64,000 nt of DNA from Erythrobacter dokdonensis DSW-74 (GCF_001677335.1 NZ_LZYB01000003.1:62001-126000); one strand, 5' to 3'. Shown: positions 16,052 to 25,336, counted from the first letter of the stretch. The notes: generated by a model from the sequence alone, not told the origin. Numbers and translations: made by a program.

Positions 16052-17645
16052 AGATCAACTCGCTGAACTTCGAGACCGTTGCAAACGCGAGGGGTGGACC
16101 ATCGTCCACGAGTATTGGGACGAAAGGAAGCGCGGTTCAGCAGGCCTCGGCAAGGAAGCTCGGCCCGGAATGCACGCTCTATTGGACCGGATCTCCGAAG
16201 GAGACATCGATCAGATTCTGGTCGAAGCAACCGATCGACTTGCTCGTCATTCAGGCGACTCCGGAAAGATTCGTGAGATTGCTGACGTCCATGGGACGGT
16301 GATTTCAACCCTATCGGGCGGACCCGTGGGTGACCTGGAATTCTACCTAAAGGGCTGGATCGACGCCGATTTTTCCAAACAGCTGGGGGCCAAGGTAACG
16401 CGCGGTCAAAAGGGGGCGGTTCGCGACGGCCGGGCACCAGCGGGCGTGCCATACGGATATCGCAATTGCCATCGAGCGGGCGACGATGGTCGGATCAGGC
16501 TGGGTATTCGAGAGATAATTGAAGAGCAGGCCCAGATCTTGCGCAGGATATACCAAGAGTATGCGGACGGGATGAGTCCCAATCAGATCGCTCGGAGGCT
16601 AAACAACGAGAATGTCGTGGGACCTCGAAATGGCGTCTGGAAGGCAAATTCAATTTCCGGCGATCACAAGAGGAAAAATGGAATCCTGCAAAACCGAATG
16701 TACATTGGCGACCTCATTTATGGGCGCTCAAGGAAGGTGCGCGATCCAAAGACAAGAAAAACTCTGATCAAACCTGTCCCCGAGGAAGAGTGGACGATCT
16801 GCCACTCTGAACATTGGCGGATTATTCCCCAACCGCTCTGGGACGCGGTCCAGGCTCGCAGGGAGCTTTACAGCGGTCGAAGCTTCTCACGTCAGCAACG
16901 ACCCAAACGACTCCTGTCAGGCCTCGCGGTTTGCGGTTGCTGCGGTTCTCAATGGATCGTGGTCGGGAAAGAGCGATGGGGCTGCTCGTCAAACCGCAAT
17001 GGCCGAGGCTGTATCAACAAGGGGACAATTACGACGTCCCAGTTCGAAGCCCGGGTTTTGAACGGCCTGCAGCAGCGCATGCTCGACCCGGCCCTAGTGG
17101 CGGTTTTCGTCAAAGAATACCATGCCACCGCGGCCCAGAGGAACTCCGAACACAACCGCCACCGGGCAGGCTTGGAGAGCAAGCTCGCGGCTGCGACACA
17201 GAAGATCGAGCGTTTGGTCGAAGCTATCGCGAATGGCGGTGCAGAGTTCGTCGAAGTTAAGCAGGCCCTCATCGAGGCAAAAGAGCGCCGCGTTCTGCTG
17301 GAGCGCGAATTGGCCGAGTTGGAAGCGCTGCCGGCCGTGACACTTCATCCGCGTATCGCTGACACCTACCGAGCAGAAGTGCAGAAGCTGGCGCAAGCCT
17401 TGACAAGTGACGAGGATACGACGCTACATGCCCGAAGGATCATCCGCAGCCTGATTGATCAGGTCATAGTCACACCCCGTGAAGCGGAGCGCGGGGTGAA
17501 TATCGAGGTTTCCGGCAGACTTGCCTCTATCCTCGCGCTCGCCACTGGCGAGGAAGTACCGGTCAGCTTGTATGCTGCCGGTGGAGCGGGCGAAGGGATT
17601 CGAACCCTCGACCCCAACCTTGGCAAGGTTGTGCTCTACCCCTGA
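15993..17645 (+). CDS. Large serine recombinase / integrase
   Basis: About 550 residues from ATG 15993, chosen because GGAGG lies five bases upstream and the family motif starts at once (VLYARYSDD, catalytic Ser10). DRLARHSGD around residue 81 is the conserved resolvase arginine segment. The recombinase domain follows (VPYGYRN, then EYADGMSPNQIARRLN and RMYIGDLIYGR), then a zinc beta-ribbon (CGCC at 314-317, Cys331, Cys340) and a coiled coil at about 375-450. The last ~21 codons (17582-17645) are the complement of the tRNA-Gly gene, so the annotated C-terminus (GEGIRTLDPNLGKVVLYP) is partly chromosomal sequence acquired on integration. It should catalyse insertion and, with a directionality factor, excision of the island. 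Confidence 0.9.
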   Translation: MRTVLYARYSDDLQNPKSVEDQLAELRDRCKREGWTIVHEYWDERKRGSAGLGKEARPGMHALLDRISEGDIDQILVEATDRLARHSGDSGKIREIADVHGTVISTLSGGPVGDLEFYLKGWIDADFSKQLGAKVTRGQKGAVRDGRAPAGVPYGYRNCHRAGDDGRIRLGIREIIEEQAQILRRIYQEYADGMSPNQIARRLNNENVVGPRNGVWKANSISGDHKRKNGILQNRMYIGDLIYGRSRKVRDPKTRKTLIKPVPEEEWTICHSEHWRIIPQPLWDAVQARRELYSGRSFSRQQRPKRLLSGLAVCGCCGSQWIVVGKERWGCSSNRNGRGCINKGTITTSQFEARVLNGLQQRMLDPALVAVFVKEYHATAAQRNSEHNRHRAGLESKLAAATQKIERLVEAIANGGAEFVEVKQALIEAKERRVLLERELAELEALPAVTLHPRIADTYRAEVQKLAQALTSDEDTTLHARRIIRSLIDQVIVTPREAERGVNIEVSGRLASILALATGEEVPVSLYAAGGAGEGIRTLDPNLGKVVLYP

Positions 17646-17656
17646 GCTACGCCCGC
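17582..17656 (-). tRNA. tRNA-Gly (anticodon GCC)
   Basis: The minus strand folds as a full cloverleaf: acceptor GCGGGCG pairing with CGCCCGC, D arm with GTAGCTCAGGGGTAGAGC, anticodon stem CAACC-GGTTG with loop TTGCCAA (anticodon GCC), T arm with GGTTCGAATCC, discriminator T, and an encoded CCA at 17582-17584. Its 3' end touches the recombinase gene, the usual position of an attachment site. Confidence 0.95.
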
Positions 17657-17899
17657 TCACTGGCGTTGACAGATCCCGCGAAGGCGCGGTTCCTGCCGGA
17701 GAGGCGGCGCGATTAGCAGCGCCCCCCGCCCGCTGCAAGCGTAAAATGCGCCCGTCCTGCCGGTGCATAACCGGTGCGCGCCAGGGGTTGATTGGCCTGC
17801 CTCAAAAGGCCAGCACAAATCCGTGCTTCACATCCGCACAAGATGCCCCACATTGGGGCGAGACGGCACCCGCCACAAGACGACGACAGGAGCATAGCC

Positions 17900-18838
17900 T
17901 TGGCCAGCATGGGACTGAGCATTGACGAACAGAAGGCGGTCGACCGCTTCCGCAAGACGGTGGTGGAACCCTCGCAGACGAAGCTCGTCATCCTCGATTT
18001 CTGGGCCGAATGGTGCGGGCCGTGCAAGGCGCTCACCCCGGTGCTGGAGAAGGTCGCCGGCGAATATGCCGACAAGGGCGTGGTGCTCGCCAAGGTCAAT
18101 GTCGACGAGGAACAATTCATCGCCGCGCAGTTCCAGGTGCGCTCGATCCCTACGGTCTATGCCATGTTCCAGGGGCAGCCGGTCGCTGATCTTACGAATG
18201 CCCGCAGCGAATCGCAGTTGAAGCAGGTGCTCGACCAGCTGCTCGCGCAATTGCCGGTGCAGGCTGGGACCGAAGGCAGCTCCGCGCCTGAAGGCCCCTC
18301 GCCCCAGGAACTGGCGCAGTATGTGAAGATGGGCGAGGATGCGCTCGCCGGCGGCGATCCGCAGCGTGCCGCAGGCATCTTCTCGCAGATTACCGAATTC
18401 GCGCCCGACAATGCTCCGGCCCATTCAGGCCTCGTGCGGGCGCTGGTGCAGATGGGCGAGACCGATCAGGCGCGTCAGGTGATGGACGTGATCGAAAGCG
18501 ATCCGCGGCTTGCCACCGATCCCGCGATTGCCGCCGCCCGCAGCGCAATCGAACTGGCAGGCACACGTGTCGATGACGGCGAGCTTGCCGCCCTGCGTGC
18601 CGCCGCAGCCGCCGCACCCGGCGACATGGACGCGCAATTCGCCTATGCCGAAGCTGCCTTTGCGGCAGGAGATCGTGATGCCGCCGCCGACACGCTGCTG
18701 GCAATGGTCGCCGCTGACCGTGAGTGGCAAGAGGGCGCCGCGCGGACCAAGTTGCTCAAGATCTTCGAGGCTACCGGCCTCGAGGACGAATGGGTGGTCG
18801 CAACTCGCCGCCGCCTGTCGAAGATCCTGTTCGGCTGA
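17900..18838 (+). CDS. Thioredoxin-TPR co-chaperone of the CnoX/YbbN type
   Basis: About 312 residues. TTG at 17900 is favoured because AGGAG lies seven bases upstream; an ATG at 17909 is too far from it. Residues 10-115 form a thioredoxin fold with FWAEWCGPCKALTPVL (Cys39, Cys42) and the cis-Pro in SIPTVYAM. Residues 145-312 are TPR-like helices (AQYVKMGEDALAGGDPQRA, FAPDNAPAHSGLVRAL). E. coli CnoX lacks the CxxC pair but the alphaproteobacterial type keeps it and is redox-active, protecting proteins from oxidative stress together with GroEL/DnaK. It is followed six bases later by the Lon-domain gene, probably one operon. Confidence 0.85.
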   Translation: MASMGLSIDEQKAVDRFRKTVVEPSQTKLVILDFWAEWCGPCKALTPVLEKVAGEYADKGVVLAKVNVDEEQFIAAQFQVRSIPTVYAMFQGQPVADLTNARSESQLKQVLDQLLAQLPVQAGTEGSSAPEGPSPQELAQYVKMGEDALAGGDPQRAAGIFSQITEFAPDNAPAHSGLVRALVQMGETDQARQVMDVIESDPRLATDPAIAAARSAIELAGTRVDDGELAALRAAAAAAPGDMDAQFAYAEAAFAAGDRDAAADTLLAMVAADREWQEGAARTKLLKIFEATGLEDEWVVATRRRLSKILFG

Positions 18839-18843
18839 AACCG

Positions 18844-19455
18844 ATGGCCCGTCGCCTCTCGATCTTTCCTCTGACCGGCGCGGTGCTGTTCCCCGGATTG
18901 CAGCTGCCGCTCCATATCTTCGAACCGCGCTATCGCGCGCTGGTCGGCGATGCGCTGATTCGTGACCGCCAGATCGCGATGGTCCAGCCGCAGCGTCCGG
19001 TCGAAGGCGCGCCGCTTTACCGCGTCGGCTGCGTCGGACGGATCGGCGAGATCCAGGCCATGGATGACGGGCGCTACAACCTCATTCTCGAAGGGGTCGC
19101 CCGCTTCCGGCTGGTGCGCGAGCTCGACGTCACCACCGCCTTCCGCCAGATCGAGGCTGAAATCTACGACGAGGATGAGGATGAAACCCTTACCCATGCC
19201 CAGCGCGGGGGATTCGAGCGCGAGGCGCGGCGTTTTGCCGAGAACCAGGGCTACAGCGTCGACTGGGACTCGGTAGAGCGGCTTGATGATCGCACGCTGA
19301 TCAACGGGGTCTCGCAGATTGCGCCCTTCGATCCGGCCAGCAAGCAGGCGCTGCTCGAAGCCGAGACGCTCAATGAGCGCTGTGAATTGCTGGTCCAGCT
19401 GATGCAGTTCTACGGCCGCCACGACGGCGGCGAGGAAATCGTGACGCTGCAATAG
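18844..19455 (+). CDS. Lon protease substrate-binding-domain (LON N-terminal) protein
   Basis: A 203-residue stand-alone LON N-terminal domain: RLSIFPLTGAVLFPGLQLPL, then HIFEPRYRALVGDAL, GCVGRIGEIQAMDDGRYNL and a helical C-terminus (ASKQALLEAETLNERCELL). It has no ATPase or protease part. Such proteins are common next to the CnoX-like gene in alphaproteobacteria and may bind unfolded substrates. ATG 18844 is six bases after the upstream stop. Convergent with marC 13 bases away. Confidence 0.85.
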   Translation: MARRLSIFPLTGAVLFPGLQLPLHIFEPRYRALVGDALIRDRQIAMVQPQRPVEGAPLYRVGCVGRIGEIQAMDDGRYNLILEGVARFRLVRELDVTTAFRQIEAEIYDEDEDETLTHAQRGGFEREARRFAENQGYSVDWDSVERLDDRTLINGVSQIAPFDPASKQALLEAETLNERCELLVQLMQFYGRHDGGEEIVTLQ

Positions 19456-19468
19456 GCCGGTCAGGCGG

Positions 19469-20098
19469 TCAGATCGCGAAGCTGCCCTTCAGCCCGTCGA
19501 TCACGTATTGTGCTGCCAGCGCCGCCAGTAGCACGCCTAGCAGCCGGGTAATGACCGCTTCCACCTTGTCGCCCAGCAGGCGGATCAGCGGGCCTGCCGC
19601 TACCAGTGCAGCAGCGGTGATGACCAGCACGGCGGCGAGTGCGGCGAGCACTTCGGCCATCTCGCTCCAGCCCTTGGCTTCGTTCATCAGCAGCATGACA
19701 GCGGCAATCGCTCCCGGCCCGGCGAGCATCGGCATGGCCATCGGGAATACCGAGACATCCTCGATTTCCGGTGTGGCAGCGATTTTCTCGGCGCGTTCCT
19801 CGCGGCGCTGGGTGCGCTTTTCAAACACCATGTCGAAGGCGATGAAAAACAGCATCAGCCCGCCCGCGATGCGGAACGAGTTGAGTTCGATATGCAACGC
19901 GCCCAGCAATTGCTGGCCGAAAAGCGCGAAGATCAGCAGGATAATCGCGGCGATGAACGTGGCGCGAAGGGCCATGTTGCGAGCCTGCGCGGAGGATGCG
20001 CCCTTGGTCAGCCCGGCATAGATCGGCGCACAGCCGGGCGGATCGATCACCACGAACAGGGTGACGAAGGCGGACAGGAACAACTCGGTCAGGATCAT
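19469..20098 (-). CDS. MarC family (UPF0056) integral membrane protein
   Basis: A 209-residue protein with six hydrophobic spans. Family hallmarks: an early FVVIDPPGCAPIYAGLT loop, the middle FFIAFDMVF before a charged cytoplasmic loop (EKRTQRREERAEK), and VFPMAMPMLAGPGAIAAVM. MarC proteins were named for a supposed link to multiple antibiotic resistance that was not confirmed; the transport role is unknown. It is the last gene of the yggT-folD-lipoprotein-marC run, seven bases after the lipoprotein gene. Confidence 0.9.
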   Translation of the reverse strand: MILTELFLSAFVTLFVVIDPPGCAPIYAGLTKGASSAQARNMALRATFIAAIILLIFALFGQQLLGALHIELNSFRIAGGLMLFFIAFDMVFEKRTQRREERAEKIAATPEIEDVSVFPMAMPMLAGPGAIAAVMLLMNEAKGWSEMAEVLAALAAVLVITAAALVAAGPLIRLLGDKVEAVITRLLGVLLAALAAQYVIDGLKGSFAI

Positions 20099-20105
20099 CG
20101 CCGCG

Positions 20106-20870
20106 TCACATCGCGCCTGCAGGCACCAGACTTTGCTCGAAAGCGGTCAGCCAGCGGCCCTCGTAGAAATAATCGGCAGCAGCATAGCGGGTGCCGTCGT
20201 CGCGCTGTTCCCAACGCCAGCGCAGCGTCCCGTCACGCGACAGGCGGGCATCGGCCTTGCCATCCTCGCCGATCGGGATCGCTGGCGGTGGCGGTACCTC
20301 ATCCCCGCGCGGGCAGGACGCGACCAGGCCGAGCACCGCGTCGATCGACGTGACGACGATGTCCCCGTCCTCGACCGGCTTCCTCGGGGGCGGCTGCGGC
20401 ACATCGGGGCCGCCGACATCGTAGACATAGCGGTACTGGCCATCGCCCTGCCGTTCCCAGACGGTCACGAAATTGCCCACTGTCCCATCCGGGTCGCGAT
20501 AGCGCCCTTGGCTGACCGCTACGGCGCCGTCGCAGCTGATCGCCACCGCGCGCGGTTCCCACTGCACGGCTTCTGCGGGATCGGCCTCTCCGGCAATGTA
20601 CGTATCCAGCGGCACCGGGCCGGTTGGCGTGTGCAGTATCGCACCGGGCGCTGCGAACTGCCTGAAGGCGGTCCACTGGCCCTGCTCGCGCGCGGCACGG
20701 GCGAAGGCAATCTCGGTGCTGACGATCCTGCTCGGCTGCGCCTCTCCCGGCGCGCCGGTCAGCACACGGTTGATTACCGATGGTGGCGGCCCCTTGGGGC
20801 GCGGGCTGCCGCAGCCGGCAAGGCTCGTGGCGAGCGTTGCCGCGACCAGCAGGGCCGCAGCGCGTTTCAC
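20106..20870 (-). CDS. Lipoprotein with an NTF2-like domain
   Basis: A 254-residue protein starting at GTG 20870, inside the folD stop (GTGA overlap). The signal peptide ends in the lipobox LAGC at about residue 20, so Lgt/Lsp processing is expected and the protein sits in the periplasm. Residues 50-155 contain an NTF2/SnoaL-like pattern ([30 protein letters not shown]); the rest is Pro-rich. Function unknown. Confidence 0.75.
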   Translation of the reverse strand: MKRAAALLVAATLATSLAGCGSPRPKGPPPSVINRVLTGAPGEAQPSRIVSTEIAFARAAREQGQWTAFRQFAAPGAILHTPTGPVPLDTYIAGEADPAEAVQWEPRAVAISCDGAVAVSQGRYRDPDGTVGNFVTVWERQGDGQYRYVYDVGGPDVPQPPPRKPVEDGDIVVTSIDAVLGLVASCPRGDEVPPPPAIPIGEDGKADARLSRDGTLRWRWEQRDDGTRYAAADYFYEGRWLTAFEQSLVPAGAM

Positions 20871-21766
20871 AGGCCCCCGGGTGCGGGTTGTCCCGCATGG
20901 GCATGGGCCGCGACCAGCGTGTTCCTCAGCAGCACTGCGATGGTCATCGGTCCGACCCCGCCCGGCACCGGGGTGATGGCGCCCGCCACATCGCGCGCCT
21001 CGGCGAAAGCGACATCGCCCACCAGCTTGCCTTTCTCCTTGCCCGGCTCGGGCGGGAGGCGGTTGATGCCGACGTCGATCACGGTCGCACCCGGCTTGAT
21101 CCAGTCGCCCCGCACCATTTCGGGGCGGCCAACAGCGGCGACCACGATATCCGCGCGGCGCACCACATCAGCAAGATTTTTCGTCCGGCTATGCGCAAGG
21201 GTCACGGTCGCGTTGGCATCGGTGAGCAGCTGCGCCATCGGCTTGCCGACGATGTTCGAGCGGCCGATGACCACCGCATCCAGCCCCGAAAGGTCATCGC
21301 CCAGCCGGTCTTTCAGCAGCATGATGCAGCCCAGCGGCGTGCAGGGGACGAAGCCCGCCTGCCCCACTGCGAGCCGCCCTGCGTTGCTGATATGGAAGCC
21401 GTCCACGTCCTTGTCCGGGTTGATCGCGGCGATGATGGCCTGTTCGTCGAGATGGGCGGGCAGAGGGAGCTGAACGAGAATGCCGTCCACCGCCTCGTCC
21501 TGATTGAGCCGCTCGATCAGCGAGAGCAGGGCCGCCTCGCTGGTGTCCGCAGGCAGGCGATGCTCGAAGCTGGCCATCCCGGCGGCCTCGCAGGCCTTGC
21601 CCTTGGCCCCGACATAGACCTGACTGGCCGGATCATCGCCCACCAGAACCACTGCAAGGCCCGGCTTGCGCCCGGTGGCCTGGGCAAAAGCGGCGGCAGC
21701 CTCGCCGACACGGGCGCGCAGGTCTTCGGCAAAGGCCTTGCCGTCGATCAGTGCGGCTGTGGCCAT
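20867..21766 (-). CDS. folD: Methylenetetrahydrofolate dehydrogenase / cyclohydrolase FolD
   Basis: 299 residues from ATG 21766 (which shares one base with the yggT stop). It oxidises 5,10-methylene-THF with NADP and hydrolyses the product to 10-formyl-THF. Visible signatures: [13 protein letters not shown] with the catalytic Lys, [18 protein letters not shown], the P-binding [14 protein letters not shown] and [14 protein letters not shown]. Length is normal. The tight packing with yggT upstream and the lipoprotein downstream suggests one transcript. Confidence 0.97.
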   Translation of the reverse strand: MATAALIDGKAFAEDLRARVGEAAAAFAQATGRKPGLAVVLVGDDPASQVYVGAKGKACEAAGMASFEHRLPADTSEAALLSLIERLNQDEAVDGILVQLPLPAHLDEQAIIAAINPDKDVDGFHISNAGRLAVGQAGFVPCTPLGCIMLLKDRLGDDLSGLDAVVIGRSNIVGKPMAQLLTDANATVTLAHSRTKNLADVVRRADIVVAAVGRPEMVRGDWIKPGATVIDVGINRLPPEPGKEKGKLVGDVAFAEARDVAGAITPVPGGVGPMTIAVLLRNTLVAAHAHAGQPAPGGL

Positions 21767-22059
21767 CAATAGCCCCCCGACACGCCGATCAGTACCCGCG
21801 TGAGGATCTGCAAGCCGAGGATCAGCACGAGCGGTGAGAAATCGATCGCACCGGTATTGGGCATGATGTTGCGGATCGGGCGCAGCACCGGTTCGAGCAG
21901 GCGATTGATCGATTCATAGACCTGTCTCAGGAATTCGTTGCTCGGGCTGACCACGTTGAAGGCGAACAGCAGCCCGATCACGAACTGGATGATGATCAGC
22001 ATTACCAACACGTTGGTAAGCATCACGAGAATGTCGACGAGTACAGCCAGTCCTTGCAT
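21766..22059 (-). CDS. YggT family membrane protein
   Basis: 97 residues with two hydrophobic spans, about residues 5-30 and 70-92, and the loop [26 protein letters not shown] that defines the family (N..P.LRPIR before the second pair of spans). YggT proteins are linked to osmotic shock tolerance and, in some organisms, cell division; the mechanism is unknown. First gene of the folD run. Confidence 0.9.
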   Translation of the reverse strand: MQGLAVLVDILVMLTNVLVMLIIIQFVIGLLFAFNVVSPSNEFLRQVYESINRLLEPVLRPIRNIMPNTGAIDFSPLVLILGLQILTRVLIGVSGGY

Positions 22060-22118
22060 TTTGGTCTGTTTCCATTGCCGGGGCCGCGGAGAACGCGCCC
22101 TGTGAAGTCCCTTGCGAA

Positions 22119-22140
22119 GCGTATTAGCCTGTTAATACGC
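22119..22140. promoter_or_regulatory. Inverted repeat between argB and yggT
   Basis: GCGTATTA and TTAATACGC face each other with a six-base spacer (8-base perfect arms). It lies between the yggT start (22059) and the argB stop (22168). It could be an operator for yggT-folD or part of the argB terminator; there is no T-run to favour a terminator. Confidence 0.4.
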
Positions 22141-22167
22141 CCGGCGCCATATCTGTGTTCCCGATGG

Positions 22168-23085
22168 TTACGCGGCGCGCACCAGCGTGCCTGCCCCGCG
22201 CGCGGTGAAGAATTCCAGCAGCATCGCGTGGCCCACCCGTCCGTCGAGCACCACCGCCGCCTCGCAACCGGATTCGACGGCGCTGATGCAGGTTTCGAGC
22301 TTGGGCACCATCCCGCCGCGGATTACGCCGTCCTCGCGCAGCTTGGCGATCGCCTGCGGAGTAAGGTCGGTCAGCAGCTTGCCTTCGCCATCCAGCACGC
22401 CCGCCACGTCGGTCAGCAGGAACAGCCGCGCCGCGCCCAGCGCCGCCGCGATGGCTCCCGCCATGGTGTCGGCGTTGATGTTGTAGGTGGCGCCGTCCTC
22501 ACCCGGTGCGATGGGGGCTATTACAGGGATCATCCCTGCTGCCACGGCCGTATCGATCACCGACGTATCGACCAATGCCGGCTCGCCGACGAAGCCCAGA
22601 TCCACCACCTGCTCGATATTGCTGTCGGGATCACGGGTGGTGCGCGTGACCTTGCGTGCCGTCACGAGGCCGCCGTCCTTGCCGGAAATGCCGATCGCCT
22701 TGCCCCCCGCGCCCGCGATCCAGCCGACCAGTTCCTTGTTGATCGCGCCCGACAGCACCATTTCGGCAATCTGCGCCGTGGCTGCATCGGTGACTCGCAA
22801 GCCGTCGACGAAGGTGCTCTCCACCCCGAGCCTGCTAAGCATTTGTCCGATCTGCGGCCCGCCGCCATGGACTACCACCGGGTTGATCCCGACCGCCTTC
22901 AGCAGGACGATATCCTCGGCAAAGTCGCGCGCGGCTTCGGCGTCACCCATGGCGTGGCCACCATATTTCACCACGAAGGTGCGTCCCGCGTAACGCTGGA
23001 AATAGGGCAGTGCCTCGATCAGCACCTCGGCTTTGGCGAGATCGGGCATCGGGCTGCTGGAGGCGTCGGGCTTGGTCTGGGTCAC
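22168..23085 (-). CDS. argB: N-acetylglutamate kinase ArgB
   Basis: About 305 residues. A GTG at 23085 ([10 protein letters not shown]) is preferred to ATG 23109, because AGAGGA lies nine bases before the GTG and within the longer frame. It phosphorylates N-acetyl-L-glutamate in arginine biosynthesis. Signatures: [56 protein letters not shown] and [12 protein letters not shown]. The long N-terminus before LPYFQRY may form the interlocking helix that makes arginine-inhibited hexamers in bacteria with a linear or cyclic pathway. It stands alone here. Confidence 0.95.
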   Translation of the reverse strand: MTQTKPDASSSPMPDLAKAEVLIEALPYFQRYAGRTFVVKYGGHAMGDAEAARDFAEDIVLLKAVGINPVVVHGGGPQIGQMLSRLGVESTFVDGLRVTDAATAQIAEMVLSGAINKELVGWIAGAGGKAIGISGKDGGLVTARKVTRTTRDPDSNIEQVVDLGFVGEPALVDTSVIDTAVAAGMIPVIAPIAPGEDGATYNINADTMAGAIAAALGAARLFLLTDVAGVLDGEGKLLTDLTPQAIAKLREDGVIRGGMVPKLETCISAVESGCEAAVVLDGRVGHAMLLEFFTARGAGTLVRAA

Positions 23086-23236
23086 GGGCGTCGGTCCTCT
23101 TGCCAGCATCGGGCAGATGGCAATGCCGCGCCCCTAGCGGCTTGTGCGCGCAGTGCAAGGTGGCTTGGTTCCGGCGCTAATCCGAAATTAGGCATTTCTC
23201 CCTTAGAATGATAGTCTCCAGCCGAGAGGTATGACC

Positions 23237-23386
23237 ATGTCTGACAAGGACACAGATCACGACAGCGCGGCCGAAGGTCGCCGCAAGGGCGATCGGCGGC
23301 AAGGCCAGCAGCCTTACGACGGTCCCGATCGCCGCAAGAACGAGCGGCGTTCGGGTGATGACCGCCGCGCGAAGCCGCGTCACTGA
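23237..23386 (+). CDS. Small Arg-rich hydrophilic protein (49 residues)
   Basis: MSDKDTDHDSAAEGRRKGDR and later YDGPDRRKNERR, then RSGDDRRAKPRH: repeated xRRxGDRR motifs make a highly charged, probably disordered peptide. AGAGG sits seven bases before ATG 23237, which is better placed than the ATG six bases earlier. Such short RRxGDRR proteins occur widely in Sphingomonadales without known function. Confidence 0.6.
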   Translation: MSDKDTDHDSAAEGRRKGDRRQGQQPYDGPDRRKNERRSGDDRRAKPRH

Positions 23387-23472
23387 AGCCCGGTCACCGA
23401 AACCCCAGCCTCGCAAGACAGGTTGCGGGCAGCGCATCGCCTCATGAGCCGCCCGCACAAGCTTGCTGTCTG

Positions 23473-23730
23473 TCAGGCCGCGCCTTCGCGTTCCTGATCA
23501 AGCATCGCCGCAATCTCGTCGAGCAGGTGCAGCCTTTCGCGCTTGAGCGCCTCGAGCCGCTCGTCGCTCGCCGCTTCGATTTCGGCCGAGATGCGATGGA
23601 TCTCGCGGTTCACCTCGTGATGGCGCTCGGCCAGCCGCATAAAGTGGGAATTGGTGAGCTTCAGGCGGTGGAGCGTTTCGGCATCCTGCGGAAACTCGTC
23701 GTGCAATTCGTGCGGCGTATGTGCGGACAT
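23473..23730 (-). CDS. YdcH (DUF465) family protein
   Basis: 85 residues, almost entirely helical coiled coil: RLKLTNSHFMRLAERHHEVN and EIEAASDERLEALKRERLHLL match the YdcH pattern of two heptad-repeat segments around a central L-K-x-(E/R)-R-x-x-L-K. The family is small, cytoplasmic and of unknown function. It stands alone, on the opposite strand to its neighbours. Confidence 0.85.
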   Translation of the reverse strand: MSAHTPHELHDEFPQDAETLHRLKLTNSHFMRLAERHHEVNREIHRISAEIEAASDERLEALKRERLHLLDEIAAMLDQEREGAA

Positions 23731-23824
23731 GATCGTCTCCCTTGCTGTTCGCCCTGAGCCTTAGGGCCGCCGCACCCCCGCGTATTTGCGCTGCATCAAT
23801 TTAAGGGAACCTTCAGGAGATTTC

Positions 23825-24307
23825 GTGGATTCTGGTGTCCGGGATCTGCCGATGCGTATCATTCTTCCTCTCGTTTTCGCCGCCTTTGCCGCGCTGCTGC
23901 TGGTCTCCTGGCCCGCCGGAGAGCCCGTTGCGGCCCAGAGCGCGTCCGACGGCGAGCGTGCCCTGTTCCCCGTCTGCGGCGGCGGGCGGCGCGTCACCTG
24001 CGTGGTCGACGGCGACACCATCTGGTACCGCGGCGCCAAGATCCGCATCGCCGACATCGACACGCCCGAGGTCAACCAGCCCGCCTGCCAGCGCGAGGCC
24101 GCGCTGGGCCGCCGCGCCACCGAGCGGCTGCGCGAGCTGCTCAACGCCGGGGCCTTCACCCTCGAGCCCCCGCCCTCGGGCCGCACCCGCGACCGCTTCG
24201 GCCGCGAACTGCGCGTGATCAAGCGCGGCGGCCAGAGCCTCGGCCAGGTGCTGGTGAGCGAGGGCCTGGCATCGCGCTGGGGCGGCCAGAAACGCCGCTG
24301 GTGCTGA
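23825..24307 (+). CDS. Thermonuclease-family protein (exported SNase-like)
   Basis: About 160 residues from GTG 23825, with AGGAG five bases upstream; ATG 23852 is the alternative. A signal anchor spans MRIILPLVFAAFAALLLVSW. The SNase fold shows CVVDGDTIWY, then IRIADIDTPE with the Arg-Asp pair, a GRRATERLREL helix, DRFGRELRVI (catalytic Arg) and SLGQVLVSEGLA. Calcium-dependent cleavage of nucleic acid in the periplasm is likely. Length is typical of the short alphaproteobacterial type. Confidence 0.85.
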   Translation: MDSGVRDLPMRIILPLVFAAFAALLLVSWPAGEPVAAQSASDGERALFPVCGGGRRVTCVVDGDTIWYRGAKIRIADIDTPEVNQPACQREAALGRRATERLRELLNAGAFTLEPPPSGRTRDRFGRELRVIKRGGQSLGQVLVSEGLASRWGGQKRRWC

Positions 24308-24322
24308 CGGCTCCGTGCACGC

Positions 24323-25234
24323 CTAGTCCTCCAGTGTGGCGGCGAGGTTGGCAAAATCGGGATGGCCGGTGACCGGCAGCACCCGCTGCGCCCACATCGC
24401 GTCGATCTGTGCCGCGATCGCCGGCGGGATCACGCCCGCATCACTGCCGACCGCCTGCACCTTGGTCGAATCCGCATCATCGGGAATCCCAAGCCGCTCC
24501 TCCATCGCGCGGCAGATCATCCCGTCGTCGAACCGGTCGTGGTGCGCGTGCATGAATTCGCGGCTGGTCATCTCCTCGACCAGCGCCGCCTGCTCCGCGT
24601 CCAGTTCCAGCCCGAGGAACGCCGCCATCCGCGCGATCATCGCCGCGCGGTTCTTCGCCGCCCAGCGATAGCTGGCGAGCAGCGTGTCGGGCGCGTCGCG
24701 ACGCGCATACCAGCTGAGAAGGTGGGTGAAATAATCGCACCCGCCCGGCCCGCCGCCGAGCCACAGCGGCCAGAATTCCTCCAGCGACATGCTCCCCCGT
24801 TCGATATGCCAGCCGTCGAAGAAGCGGAAGAAGGAGACATAGGTTTCCTTCGGATCGCGCAGGGTGACGATATAGCGCCCGCCCGCCGGCAGGTTCTCGT
24901 AGGCCTGGTGCGATTTGAACCCGCGCGGGGCCGCCCGCTGGGGCATTTTCATGTCGAGATCGACCATCATCGCGGTGTCTTCCCACGGGGTCATGCGGCT
25001 GATGTCGTCGAAATCCATGTCGCCCGCACCGGTCGCGGCCACCATCCGGATCTGGTGGAACATCTGCTGCATCAGCGTGGTGCCGCTTTTCGCCCAGGAG
25101 GTGATGAAGACATCCCCCGGCTGCGGTTCGAGCGGGCGGTAATGCACCTGCGGCGCGGAGGCATGGAGCGCCCCCATGTTGATGCCCAGTTCTTCCAGAT
25201 TGCGCGCACGGCGCCCCAATCCCGTCATTTGCAT
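24323..25234 (-). CDS. PAPS-dependent sulfotransferase domain protein
   Basis: 303 residues. The 5'-phosphosulfate loop appears as FITSWAKSGTTLMQQMFHQI and the 3'-phosphate site as YIVTLRDPKETYVSFFRFF, the two signatures of cytosolic-type sulfotransferases, followed by a helical C-terminus. There are no PAPS-synthesis genes nearby. The 84-base upstream region has an operator-like palindrome (25318-25336). Substrate unknown; related bacterial enzymes sulfate lipids or small alcohols. Confidence 0.85.
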   Translation of the reverse strand: MQMTGLGRRARNLEELGINMGALHASAPQVHYRPLEPQPGDVFITSWAKSGTTLMQQMFHQIRMVAATGAGDMDFDDISRMTPWEDTAMMVDLDMKMPQRAAPRGFKSHQAYENLPAGGRYIVTLRDPKETYVSFFRFFDGWHIERGSMSLEEFWPLWLGGGPGGCDYFTHLLSWYARRDAPDTLLASYRWAAKNRAAMIARMAAFLGLELDAEQAALVEEMTSREFMHAHHDRFDDGMICRAMEERLGIPDDADSTKVQAVGSDAGVIPPAIAAQIDAMWAQRVLPVTGHPDFANLAATLED

Positions 25235-25317
25235 TCCCCCCTTCGCTTGCGCGCCCCGGGAGGTGGTGTGGCACGGCGCGGGGGCGAGGGGAAGGGGCGG
25301 GCGCGCGCGCTTGACAA

Positions 25318-25336
25318 ACTTGACACCCTGTCAAGT
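25318..25336. promoter_or_regulatory. Operator-like palindrome upstream of the sulfotransferase
   Basis: ACTTGACACCCTGTCAAGT: perfect 8-base arms around CCC, 84 bases upstream of the sulfotransferase start. TTGACA-n3-TGTCAA dyads of this kind are typical of TetR-type operators. No regulator gene is adjacent, so the cognate protein is unknown. Confidence 0.55.

Larger units (their letters stand above)
10231..17656. mobile_element. Probable genomic island inserted at tRNA-Gly
   Basis: The right edge is the tRNA-Gly 3' end (17582), into which the serine recombinase frame runs. The interval holds typical cargo: a Tdi1/DUF1851-like protein, a restriction-modification gene, unknown proteins, a small DNA-binding protein and the recombinase, with lower GC in several stretches than in the flanks. 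The left edge is not fixed: I found no copy of the tRNA 3' end on the left, so 10231 (first repeat) is only a convenient limit. Confidence 0.4.

Noticed and set aside
10231..17582. A second copy of the tRNA-Gly 3' end that would mark the left island boundary
   Set aside because: I looked for the GGTTCGAATCC-type core on the left side and did not see it, so the left boundary stays open.
17424..17925. Frames spanning the tRNA-Gly on both strands, including one with the AKGFEPSTPTLARLCS signature
   Set aside because: This peptide is the translation of tRNA complement and is a known annotation artefact.
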